From Chrysaora quinquecirrha (Eukaryota; Cnidaria; Scyphozoa; Semaeostomeae; Pelagiidae), in the NCBI GenBank assembly GCA_014526335.1, contig JACTAT010000266.1:575602-639601 (forward strand): DNA of 64,000 nucleotides. Direction: 5' to 3'. Below the pieces are notes generated by a model. That model had not been told where the DNA came from and did no database searches. It saw only the letters and a program-made list of their open reading frames with translations. Shown piece after piece: positions 43,126 to 54,582 of this stretch; positions within the stretch are counted from its first letter, which is position 1; every line of letters starts with the position of its first letter. The position numbers and the translations under genes were made by a program.

Positions 43126-43519
43126 GCCCCCGAGAATTATCTTGCTTTATCCATGCCCCCGAGAGAACCCGGAACAGAAGGATCAGAATATAACTTTTCT
43201 AAACTCATAATAAATCAATTAACAGTTCTAACAATTTAACATTTTTACACTTTCTTCTTCATCTCTTTCTTTTCTTGCACTTTTTCTTTATTTATGATTT
43301 AGGCTTTTTCTTCACTGGTTCATCGTCAGATTTGCTTGGCTCCATGACTATCTTTTCAAAAGAATCCATTTTTACTGTCTTATAGAATTGTTGATCTCTA
43401 TTTATGTGTAAATGGCGGCTTGACTTCAAGCCATTGTTATGAAGAAATGTCTTGGTTGGGCCTATGGCCGCTGTTGGCCACCATTTTTGACGACTGTTCG
43501 AATACTTTTGTCTAGTAAG
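43126..43519. other. No gene beyond a 25-codon frame; short direct repeat
   Basis: A TATCCATGCCCCCGAGA block is duplicated at about 43125 and 43150. The minus strand 43292-43369 holds a short closed frame, MDSFEKIVMEPSKSDDEP then VKKKPKS, possibly a remnant of another Polinton gene. The Polinton terminus should lie near here but was not found. Confidence 0.3.
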
Positions 43520-43770
43520 TGTAGAATGAAACTCTCTGCAGCATTCGTTGGTACCAGACTAGACACTATGATTTGACAAGAAATTGATGTTCACATCAAC
43601 CAATCATATTTCTGGACAGATAGTACTTGTGCACTTAGATTTATTTAGAACAATGATAAGAAAGTTGAAACATTTGTTGCCCACCAGATTTCTACACTGG
43701 ACAACATTAGTTTGCTGTCACTGTGGTATCATATTGACAAATTGTTAGCAATGGCAAGAAACGTAGCAAC
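43520..43770 (+). pseudogene. BEL/Pao retrotransposon fragment (RNase H region)
   Basis: The plus-strand reading is QEIDVHINQSYFWTDSTCAL, RFI, a stop, KKVETFVAHQISTLDN. FFWTDSTxxLRxI - FVAxRIxxI is the hallmark of the BEL/Pao RNase H to integrase linker. There are two stops in 80 codons and nothing else of the element nearby. Confidence 0.7.
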
Positions 43771-44415
43771 TTATGAGGCTGTCTCACAAGTCTCGCCTTT
43801 TTTATGTGTGGGCTTTTCTTTATAATATTTTCCATCATTTAGTTTTTATAGGCCTCTTTTAGGTATAAAAAGGTAGAATATTGTAGATATCATTTCACAC
43901 ATCAAATTTTCCTAACTAGTATGTAAATCTATTATTTTAAAAGTAGAATAGATTTATGTTATGTTTATGCAGCACTGTGTGAACTGACCCCCTATATAAA
44001 TACAGGTACACCTACACATTTATACTCGTAAAAGAATTGATACACAAAATGCAATACTTGCAAATTGCCACGAAAGCCTCAAAATCTAACTTTGCTTTTG
44101 AGAAACAGCCACAACAGGACATAAATACAACAAAGCATACTGATTTTCGTTCCTGAAATGCTTTATATGGGGATCAGCTGATGAGTCAGTACAGGGCTAC
44201 ACATGCAATGCATGCAGAAAATATATCAATAAAATGAGTAAAATATATTGCAAAAGTATATATACAGGTTCTACACTTTAATATGCCATAGGGCACAGGC
44301 ATGGCCATGTTCTTCGATGCATAGTGGGGGTTGGTACTGAGCCATTTTTACTTCATTATGATGCATCTGCATTACTTTATTATTATTTAAACAAAAAATT
44401 CAACGTATCTCATTA
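43771..44415. other. No supported gene
   Basis: AT-rich, no structure seen. Confidence 0.4.
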
Positions 44416-45054
44416 TTGAGCCGTTTGGTAAAGTGGATTCATCCTGGTCTTCTTAACCTGCAGCAAAAAATTGAGAAAAATGCAAGTTCACAAGTTCCAA
44501 AACTGTTTGAAGTACGTTGGAGTGAATTTAATTCCCTATTGTTGGAATCTTTCTTCGTTTTATGGTGGGCTTTGGTGAATTATTTCACAAACGGAAGGGA
44601 CCAATCCTCGAAAGACTTCTATAAATATCTCACAACTATCCAAAATGGGCAGCTCTTAACTTTTTTTGGTGATTTATGTTTGTTTTTTTTCAATATATCA
44701 CAAGAAAATGCAAGATGACAAGTTCAATTTAGCAGATCTACCCCAATGGAAAACTGACTGCCTTGGAAGGCTTTATCGGAGGCTGGGAAGCTGCTTTTTA
44801 CAAAGACTTTGACCAAGAGAAGAATACTTTTCACGGTGAACAATTAAATGAGAAGAATAGGAAGAAATTAAAAAAAAGTCATGGCAGTGAATCTCCACGA
44901 TATTTTGCAGCTGTTCCCTATGAAATATTAGAAATGTTAAAAAGTTTCATTCAAGAAAGGCTTCATATGCTTTCATTTTTCCTCTATCTGGTAACATCAT
45001 TTCCAACAATGCCATCTCCCATTCTCTTTAATCATAATAGATTCTACAATTATT
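44416..45054 (+). pseudogene. hAT-like transposase fragment
   Basis: The frame 44416-44718 has VKWIHPGLLNLQQKIEKN, PKLFEVRWSEFNSLLLESF and WWALVNYFTNGRDQSS. After frame breaks, 44763-45054 continues EGFIGGWEAAFYKDFDQEK and ESPRYFAAVPYEILEML. It resembles the central part of multicopy hAT-like proteins of marine invertebrates, with neither the zinc finger nor the dimerisation end present. Family assignment is tentative. Confidence 0.4.
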
Positions 45055-45363
45055 AATTATATTTCCAATAAAGTCCTAATTAACTTTGTAAAAGAAAACA
45101 ATTTCAAGGTTATCAGCATTGCTCAAAACATTTACACGTAGTTTATGCTTTCAGTTTTTTGTTTTCATTTTTTATCAATGAATCCTAAATACAATCTATC
45201 ATAACATCACACTAGGAAAATTACCGCTATATATTGCACAAAAAAGCGGATTTTGATTACAATTTAGCCCATGGGTCACTAAATGGATCTCATTTACCAT
45301 TCATATTTTGTAATTCTAAAGCTGTCATCTTATTTTACTGCCAGAAGGTGAAACATTGCAATC

Positions 45364-45842
45364 TACAAGTTTTTTTATAAGAAAGTGGTTTATAAGAAAG
45401 TAGTGTCTCAAAAACGTAAGAAAGTTCAAAACTTAAAAAAAGTTCTAAAATTATTATGAGAAATTCTCGCCATTTATATTTTTGATTTGTGTGTTAAATC
45501 TGCATTCATGTTCCATTTTCTGGTACCGTGTATATCTCTGGGTTGAACAGCTAACTATTGTCTCAAGTGTTTTCCGATATGTTCGATAACAAGCACTCCA
45601 GCAAACAATAGTCATAGATTGTCGGTTACTTATTCACGTTAGGCCGCAAATGTACAATGAATAGAATGGCATACGTGCAATTTTAACAATGCCTTTAACT
45701 ACGCATGCGTTCAAATACTGCATGCCTGCCAAAATAAAATTTTTCTAACAAAGTTACAAGAAACTTTTGGTACTGAAAATATGAAATATCTAAGAAAGTT
45801 TCAATACTGGCCCAAAAAACTTTCTTATGAAAAAACATGTAT
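45364..45842. mobile_element. T-tract MITE, copy C (TAAGAAAGTT type)
   Basis: Left end TACAAGTTTTTTTATAAGAAAG and complementary right end CTTTCTTATGAAAAAACATGTA. TAAGAAAGTT or close variants recur at least five times near the ends. The outer architecture is as in copies A and B, but the internal word differs. Confidence 0.65.
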
Positions 45843-45876
45843 GGTAGTTTTATAAGGAAGAAGGACTTAGCAAAAT

Positions 45877-46091
45877 GTATTTGGTAACAAGCATCAAGTA
45901 TTGAACTTCTTCAGCTTCGCCTTCCAGAAAGTAGAATGTTGACACTTTAACATTTGGTTGCCTTCTTGTAAATTGAACAATTTTCTCAAAACATCTTTTG
46001 CTCAGCCCTGCAATGCGCCTCATTTCCTTTGTCCTTGTGCCCTGTGTACGAATGAAAACATGAAGTAGAATCTCTGACGTTTGGAAATCCT
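45877..46091 (-). pseudogene. Unrecognised exon-like block
   Basis: A minus-strand open frame of about 70 codons starts just after an ATTAG acceptor and includes HVFIRTQGTRTKEMRRIAG and KIVQFTRRQPNVKVSTFYFL. It runs into the right end of MITE copy C. Coding-like, of unknown family. It may belong with the frames at 46540-46891 on the same strand. Confidence 0.3.
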
Positions 46092-46539
46092 AATATAATA
46101 AGCATAATATAAGGTCGTTTTGCCCAGCCTTCATTGCAACTAGCTTCTTTTTCGCCTGAACCTTAAGTCTTTTCGCTTAACATTCTTGGACGTTTCGCCC
46201 AAATAAGGGGTGGGGGGACAATGTAAAGTAATAATTTTGGTGAAAATTGAATGAATGTAATCATTTTGGTGAAAATTTAATGGGTCACATATAACATGAA
46301 GCAAATTTGAGGTTGAGCAAAACGTACCATAATAATACAGCTCTCACCCATGCCATATGCCAGGTCAAACATTTATTGTTACATAGCCTAATGTTATCAC
46401 CTATTGTTCTGTTAAATCAAATTCTTTAATCAAAAGCTGTACGCCTATGTATCTCATGTACCTTGCCTCAGCAAATTTGAAAATTAGTATAATAAGAACA
46501 AATACCTTTGCTGTATCCACATCGTTCACTCTACCATCT

Positions 46540-46891
46540 ATTTCTTTTCCCATCTCCTCTTTTCTGCAGTTGAAAGGCGGTTACAAAGTCTCGAATACTC
46601 GTCCACCTCATGAAATTTTGGGAAAAGCTCGGACAATAGATCACGAATCTTTATGACTTTGTCCAACACTCTAACATTTCATCCAGGTTTATTTCTTTTG
46701 TCCCTGGGTAAAATGGGCACTTGACCTTTACCAAAAACAGACGGATGACAAGACATCTTACTGCAGCTTGGAATCGGAATAACCAGATAAACTGCCAATT
46801 CCTCGCTTGAAGATTCAACAATGTCGGAATTGTTTTCATTGTGGTAGGGGCTTTGCCTATAATCAACTCCATAATCGTACAGCGAATCCAT
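46540..46891 (-). pseudogene. Unrecognised frames, possibly a first exon
   Basis: From 46891 the minus strand reads MDSLYDYGVDYRQSPYHN, an acidic leader. A neighbouring frame has VKVKCPFYPGTKEINLDEM, and after another shift IRDLLSELFPKFHEVDEY and LSTAEKRRWEKK. The continuity across shifts suggests one decayed gene. No family is recognised. Confidence 0.3.
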
Positions 46892-47939
46892 TTCTACTTC
46901 AGTGACTTTAAGATATTAGATATTCGTCTAACAAGAGCAAAGTTCAGCAACAGTTTAGTTGAGGAGAAATCGCAAATCGTTGCTGGATAGCACTAAATTT
47001 TGTTTCTGCTATTATTATCATGATTGTTATTATTATTACCATGGAAAGTATTAAATAGAAACAAATAAACGACCTGACAGGGCCAGATCGAGAAATTCAT
47101 TCCCTTAATGAAATTTCTATTGTCAGTCACTTCTTTCTTTCCGGCTTTGGTGCGGTTGACCCCCTGTGACTTGCTTTCACAACTCATTTCATCTGACCTT
47201 ACCATGTTAAAGCTTTAAAGTGTGACAGACAACTCATCTAGACTTGATTGCACAAATGCTCATGCTCAAGCTGAGCTACCCTATGTTTGAATTATTTGCT
47301 GCCCTTTCGCTGCCCGTTAGGTGCCCTTTCGTTGCCCATTCTTATTCCAGAACTTAAGTCACATAAATACAAATTATCATGTCAGTTCTATTTAGCACTA
47401 AGATTTGAATGATCAAAAAGTGCAAAATGTTCTTCTTCACAACTATTTTTGTCAAATAAATAAATCTGAAGGATTTCAAGCTGGTTCTCATCAATTGTTT
47501 GATCTCATCAATTGTTACTTGCAAAGTACCCTCCATTCTTATCACCAGATTTTGCCTCACCAGAATTCAACAAGATACGTCAAGCCCTTGCTAGACATAA
47601 TGGAGGAGCAGCAAAATAGCCCTTTTTGGAATTGATGAATGAAGAGTTGTTTTGCAGAAAGTTATGTTCAGTGGTAGAAAAGCCACTTTCCAGCTCGGTT
47701 ATAGAAAAACCTGTTGCGCATAAGATGGTAAAAGCGTTGGTGTTAGTCGGAGACAGTCTGGGTAGGTCTCCCGATTTTAATGTGAGTACTTCCCTGCGAT
47801 CATCACGACTGTGAATGTGAATGATTGTGAGGGCCACCTATCTTGGGAAAACGTTCACGTAGATGAAGCAAGCCAATCAAAGGAAGGCTATGCCCTGCAT
47901 TTTATTCTCTTTGCTGATGTGTGAAAATTTTAACCTGAC
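46892..47939. other. No supported gene
   Basis: Short frames only. A GCCCTTTCGTTGCCC-type word is duplicated at 47300-47340. Confidence 0.4.
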
Positions 47940-47983
47940 AGTCGCTGAAGATTGAAAGAGAGATCAGCGAAACATCGGCGACT
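47940..47983 (+). ncRNA. Hammerhead-like Penelope end motif
   Basis: AGTCGC (47940-47945) pairs with GCGACT (47978-47983) and encloses CTGAAGA, a weak helix and GAAAC. The order is that of a minimal hammerhead core. No Penelope coding sequence was seen just upstream, so it would be a solo end. Confidence 0.4.
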
Positions 47984-48176
47984 CTATTTATCTTATTGAA
48001 ACCACAGTCTTGATCTAAAATTTTTTATATCATTCATGAACGTAAACCTCAAGCCTAGAGTATCTGTATCTGTTGACGGCTGACCTCACAAACATTAGAC
48101 CCAATTTGGAGCGAAGTTGCATAGAAGCATGCTTTAAAGGAATTCTTTCTTGTATTCAATCCATTTATTTTCACAG

Positions 48177-51160
48177 AAGAAAGGAGATTTTGCAGAATGT
48201 GGCGTGTGCACAATGCTTGAAGACCTAGCCAAAGACACAAACGATAAGGATACTAGGAAAAGATTATTGGGCAAAAAAAGGAAACAGTTAGAGCAGCAAC
48301 AGTGAGTGAATCATTCTACAATATATACTGGTAGAAAATCAAATACGATTTCTTAAAACTTTCTGCAATTGTCTTGTGCAGTCCGTTGTCAAAAAATCAT
48401 TTTATTTTGTGTTTCTCTCTGCAGAGTTTCTTAAGTTTTGCAACATTATTGTTGTAACCGTTGATGGCCATTTCAATAAGTAAAATCATTTTGCGATTAT
48501 CTAAATATATGGTGATACACAAAACAGAATGTAGACCGAGTTAATTCCTTAAGTTAAAAACATCTCTAGGTAGGATTTCTTATAAACAAACGAGTGTATT
48601 AAATGCAAATTTATTTCACATTGAGCCAGAAGTAATTCGGAGACAGGAATAGGAATAGAAGAACTGAGCAGGTTAAATATTTCTTACCATGGATAATTTT
48701 TTATATCTGAATGTATCATAGAGCTGAAAGGCGAAAGTACTACCATCACTGCGAAAAAGCCAGACAAGATCCCGATAAATATGTATCATTAATAGTAGGT
48801 GGGATGGACCAATGAAAAACTAACTTACCACACTGGCCATCAACATGGAAGGTAAGAATGCCATGAGTTAAGTTAAGAATCTTTATATCCCTTAAATCCA
48901 CAGTAACAAAGGCTGCACTTAGCAACCTACAACAGTGATTACAGTCATTTTCAATTATGTTAATTGAGCAACTGAACAACAGTATTTGTACGAGATTTTA
49001 TGCAAATCGCACATAGCTTGCACATAACAATCGCACATAACATGCTTTCATCAAGCAGTCGATATTGCATCATTGTGTAATTCTTGATCTCTTCGTGGAA
49101 CCAAAAAGGAAGCTTCCTTCAAACACACATAACAGGAGTTATTTCACATGGCACATCAACAGCTTATGAATTTGTTTATTTGATCCAGTATCACCATGAT
49201 TGCAACTTGGTATTGAATTGTATGATTAGGACATTAAATGACATCGCACAGGTACGATAAATTTCACAAATAGTGTACGTTAACTATTTACATCAGCAGT
49301 GATGGTTTATTTGAGGAATTAAATTTCTATGGGAGCTCTGTGACATATATACATAAACAGAACAAACTTAGCAGGATTTACCCGAAAACAGCATCTGGCA
49401 AACACAGATACATCAGTCATACCGATCTGTACTGATATTTCTTGACATTTTGCCAAATTTTAGTACTTTTAATTCTTCTAAAAAGTTTATTGGCATTTTC
49501 TGTTGCATGAGCGTCGAGTACAGTATGTTGTCTTTTTGTCTGTTAATAGTTTAATTTTATATTAGAAACTGCTAGATACGTAATGCTAGATACGCTAAAT
49601 ACACTATGTTAGAAAAGCTATTCTATAAAAAGATTTATATTTGTGATTTTTATTTTCAACTTATTAGTTGGGCATGTAAAGGCACAACAAGACTGCATTA
49701 TCTAACAAATGTACTCTCGAAAAGAAAGTTCCCAGCATAAAAACTCTTATACTAAGCGCCATTATTCTACTGAAATGAATAATGAATTCCTTTACTACGT
49801 GTACTATCACATAAGAATACACAAAGCTAAATCTGTATGTTTCATTTCTATTGTCAGAACGATCAGCTACAGCAAACTTTATATTTGCAACTCAACAAAT
49901 GTTGGCAAGAAAACAAAAATCGTTTTCTTCTGGGATTTATGGCGTGGTTTGTGCAAAGAAACATTGTGAGAAAGGTAAGACACAATTTTGTTGTTAACTT
50001 CAATCCTTTATCTGATAAACTGATTACCATACAGGAATCTTCTTGATAAGCCTTCCTGATTTCTTGGATATTTTTCTGAAGCTACTGCTATCCCTATCTC
50101 ATTTCTGTAGTGCAAACCAATTCATACTGCAACATTTTTAATTCACAAATAACCATTCGAAGATACAGAGTTGGCTAGTTGCAAATAAAAACTTCTTCCT
50201 AGTTTTAGGTGAAGTTGTCGTTTTTGATGGTTAGACACACACATGAAGATATTGATCAGGTAGAAATTAAGCATCTTTCTTTATTCAGTACCTTATCAGG
50301 ACTTATTACACAGTTGATAAAAAATTTCTGGAAAGATAACAACGTGCCATTTGGTTTTGGAATTTCACACTTGAAATGATAGAACCTCCAATTCTTGGCA
50401 AAGGAATGTGAAAAAATATATTAGCAAAAAGCATAATGAAGGAGCATACGGTCTGCTTAGCCTACGTTGCTGATAAAACTTTGCTTTTTTGTAGATGTTC
50501 AGCAGAAATTCTGTAGTATTGCAAAGACAGAAAGTTGTCACTCTTCCGCATCTACAAGAAGTGCTGCAAACTTCATATCATCCTTCTCCATCTGTTTGTC
50601 AGCTTAACTTCCTTTTTGATTTAAGAAAATTCATTGAGCCATTTCTGCCTGACATCTCCCAGAACAGTAAGCCACATGTTTTTAAATTTGAAAAAACAGT
50701 TGGATCAGATAAGGTGCTACTCACATACAAACACTGGGCAAACCAGGAAAAATGGATGCCAAGAAACCCCCAAACTGATGCACTGGAGCCACTTGTTTTC
50801 CTTTAGCAAAAGGTGCCTACAGATCGATACCCACTGCTGCTAGAACCAATATTCGACAATAAAAATGATATTTATGTCATAACAAAGGACCTTGTAGCAA
50901 TGCAAAGCAGAATGAGAGCTGATGAAATAGTTTGATGGGATGAATTCGTCACGTCAGAGAGAAAAGCTTGGAACTTCTGGGGTAAAATTACAGCAACCAA
51001 AGGACAGCAAATGGCAAAGGAAAGATGGGCGTGTTTTAAGTTTAAAAATTTCAAAGAGATTGTTCAAAAAAATACAAATGATGATGAAGCACGGATAGAA
51101 AGGGAAATCGACCAATTAATCGAGAAGGGCAGTAAATTTCAAATGGTTTGCAGCTTGATT
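48177..51160 (+). pseudogene. DUF7869-family transposase-like gene, multi-exon
   Basis: Five exons are seen. 48177-48301 (acceptor TTTTCACAG, donor GTGAGT) has FAECGVCTMLEDLAK and LGKKRKQLEQQ. 48722-48851 (donor GTAAGA) has RRKYYHHCEKARQDPDKYV and VGGMDQ, then a stop and KTNLPHWP. About 49096-49251 has THITGVISHG and YHHDCNLVLNCM. 49858-49974 (acceptor TTGTCAG, donor GTAAGA) has LYLQLNKCWQENKNRFLLGF. 50495 to about 51160 begins MFSRNSVVLQRQ and has FIEPFLPDISQNSKPHVFKF. The series DGMDQxKTxLP - PHDSNL - LQLDNCxxENKN - MFSR is typical of the invertebrate DUF7869 family, an RNase H-like, probably transposase-derived fold. In-frame stops at 48813, 50804 and 50934. The exon between ENKN and MFSR that should carry VGHTHEDVD is reduced. 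Splice signals are otherwise excellent. Confidence 0.65.
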
Positions 51161-53034
51161 TCACTACTCATTTTCCCATCATGCCCATTTAAATTAGTGC
51201 ATCTGTCCGAGAGCTTTATTTTTTGATCAATGTATTATCCTCATGCACGCATTTTTATAAGAAAGTAAAGAATCGACCCAGTGCTGAAGTTTCTTAAAAT
51301 TTTCAAATTTCGGGTTAGTTACATAAGAATGACTTGGTAACTTTTTCGAATGGTGTTATCCACCGATTTATCAATCGTGTTTAGATGCTTGTTGCTTTCC
51401 AGTTCTTCTGTGGGTCACAAAAATACTTTATTGCAGACGAAACACGAAACATATAATAAAATATTCTGCGGACTTGGATGAAACGTCAACAGGATATAGA
51501 TCAAAAGTAAATCAAGAGTAGGTCCCCCATATCAGGACGACAATGAGTTAAAATTAAATAAAAAGCCAACTTCTCTAAATTCAGTAGTATGTATTCGAAC
51601 AACTATGAGAACAGTTTTGGAAAAGTACTGTAAGTGTTGTAAGGTGAAATCCGGCTCCTAGCTACATCAAAGCTGACAGTTGTCTTCATGGTATATCTTG
51701 CTGCTGCTGTTCTTTAATCTCCAAATACTGCTTTATCGTCTCAAATATTATCTATCCATAGGTTCAAGTGCGTCAGAAAAAACAAATCTAAGTAGCAGAT
51801 TACGGACAAGTTGTTCAAAGTTTGTTAAACCATTATTTGTAACTAGGAATCAGTCTTGAGTTTAGCTTTTAAATTATTTATATGCCTATGCTTATTTATC
51901 ATTCGCTTGTTTCCATTTTTTGTAAATTTGTATGTCTAAGCTGATCATCAATATTAGTTATAAAAGGAGATATATTGCATGTGAAATGGTTGGGAATGCA
52001 ACTAAACATTGGCTCGTCTAATTTTTTGAACATTGATTTGTAAAGCACAAAGGATAAATGGACAAAATTATAGCCAAGTATGAACCCTTGCCCTTAGACA
52101 TGCCACGAGACCTGTAACATAACTTTGCTCCTCCTTGTTCTCGTTTGCCACTGGCTTGCGATCTTCAACCATTTTCGCTTTCTTTAAAGCAACGGTTAAT
52201 TCACTAAAGCAACGCAAATTGTTGATGGAAAATCTTATTGTTCGAAATATTGTGCCTCCTTTACAACAATATAATGTCCCTTGATATATGAAGTGCACCT
52301 CGGGTTGTCTAGGGTGTAGGGTCTTTCATTTGACGGAAGAAAAAGTTGTACTGCACATTAACATGACCTCTCTGTCTAGAGGTTAGAGGCCGAAAATAAC
52401 TGTTCGATTTTTTTTCTATTTTGAAATACATATTTCAATGTTTGCTTGATTATCTTAAAACAAAAAGTATTTTTTCTCTGTAATTGTTAATTACAAGCAC
52501 TAACGTTTATGCAGTAGTATTTTCGAGTATTTTTATTCAGTAATTGAGTTTCTGTGAATTCTCTTCATTGACGACTGAGTTATGCTTTTTACCTTTTTTA
52601 CTGACGAAAGAGTCATTCTTCTTTTTGCAGTTGGGTACTAGCTATGATCAATCAGTTTCTGGGTTGAAGCATAAACATTTTACGATACAATAATAATGTC
52701 CAGGTCTCCAAACCTGCATTTATGCTTTGTTTTGTATTTTTGAGAAGGCAAGAGCGTTTTGCTGATGTAAGACTTAAGTGAAAAGAATATTATTTCGGCA
52801 ATGCCTGTACCTGTTTCATTAAATATAAGAAAATTATATGCACTTTTTTATTCGCATTCTTGAAGTAAATCAAATGTTAAAACAAAAGCAACCCTTGCTG
52901 GGATTCTTCAGTTGTAATCTTTTCAGTTTCTCCCACCTTTTCAGTTAGTAATAAAAGGCAAATCAAAACAAAAGAACGCTTGAGGTGCTATTGAATTTAA
53001 AGTGTTAATGATCCAACTGATCCAACTAATGATC
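51161..53034. other. No supported gene
   Basis: AT-rich. A lone TTTTTATAAGAAAGTAAAGA at 51250 resembles one end of a T-tract MITE without a partner. The minus frame at 52068-52298 is unassigned. Confidence 0.4.
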
Positions 53035-53508
53035 CTACTGAACAGCCTCCACTCTACTGATGTTATCCCTCCTCTGTACTGAACAGCCTCCACTGTACTC
53101 AATGCTATCCCCCACACACATCATGTTATCCCTCCACTGTACTGATGTTATCCCTCCACAGTACTGAACAGCCTCCACTGTACTGATGTTATCCCCCACA
53201 TGCATCATGTTATCCCTCCACTGTACTGTTATCACTCCGCTGTACTGAACAGCCTCCAGTGTACTCAATGTTATCACCCCACACGCATCATGTTATCACT
53301 CCACTGTACTGATGTTATCCCTCCACAGTACTGAACAGCCTCCACTGTACTGATGTTATCCCTCCACTGTACTCCACAACCTCCACTGTACTCAATGTTA
53401 TCCCTCTGCTGTACTGAACAGCCTCCACTGTACTCAATGTTATCCCCCACTGTACTGAACAACCTCCGCTGTACTGCACAGCCTCCACTGTACTGCACAG
53501 ATATTACC
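53035..53508. repeat. Composite tandem array, CCTCCACTGTACTGA family (copy 2)
   Basis: Same word set and orientation as 17412-17951, ending in CTGTACTGCACAGATATTACC and a GGGGT flank similar to copy 1. The internal order of words differs, so it is not a simple duplication of the other array. Confidence 0.9.
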
Positions 53509-54582
53509 TGGGGTTAGTATACTGTATTCTTCTCTGGGGTTGCGATTACATGGTTTTCGTCTTTGATTGCAAAAAATTTGGCAATGCTGAGATTTTAGCA
53601 ACAAAGAATTGTAGAAATGCTACTTTGTTGTGAACATAACCAGAAAAGTTTTAGCAGAGGTGAAAGGTGGGTATCAATTTATCACTAAGGGATAACGAAA
53701 CAACACTAATTACTTTTGCTAATCGTTTTGCGCACCCTGAGACCATGGCTTGTTTTGCTTATGCAATGTCTTTCATCACAATTTCAAGCCAAAGAAAAAA
53801 TCATAAAATGTTCATGTACACTATGCTGGAAACAGCTTACTTTTTCTTAGTGTACACAGGGCCTTAGTGAGCCATGAGGATGCACCTTTTAATTGTGAAA
53901 TCTCATTTGATTTCTTCATATCAGGTGTCATTTTTGATCTAAGATCCTCCAGCATTTTTTGTTCTTTGCTTCTCGTTCTTTTATAATGATCTTTCTTATC
54001 TCTTTCTGCAGCTGTTCATCTAATCAATAAATAATCAATCAGATTGCTCCTTTATTTTATTATGTCCACTGTTTTACACCAGTTTAAACCAGCCTGTCAT
54101 TTCAACCAATCAGATTTTAGTTATTATTATCACTTCAAACGTAACCTTTGAATTATGGATATAAAAATGTAAGCCCTTAGAAAACTTGAGTCATGTTGAA
54201 AGGTGCATTATAAGGACAGTCATATGGAGACTGAACATGAATTACCACAGCAAAGTTTTGCATAAGTAGATATTAAGTACAGACAAACAAGTCAACAATT
54301 TCAATTTCAAGTATTCAATTATTTTCTCTGTAGAATACAAAAACCTAAAGTAGATCAATTTAGTAAACTACCAAATAAAGTTGTAACCTACATGATCCAA
54401 GAGAAGCAGAGCTTATCTGGCCAAGGCCATTAACTTAAAAAGGTAAACAAGAAAAAGTTAGTACATTTTAAAACAACTACAAAACTTATAGGCAAAAGCT
54501 AATGTAATACAATTTACAACACAACACAGCAAAGCTAATTTAGCCAAAGAAAACCATTCATTAGAGTTAATCAGTAATTATT
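53509..54582. other. No gene; includes the LINE 3' flank
   Basis: No coding region seen. The LINE 3' untranslated region probably runs to about 54430. Confidence 0.4.
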
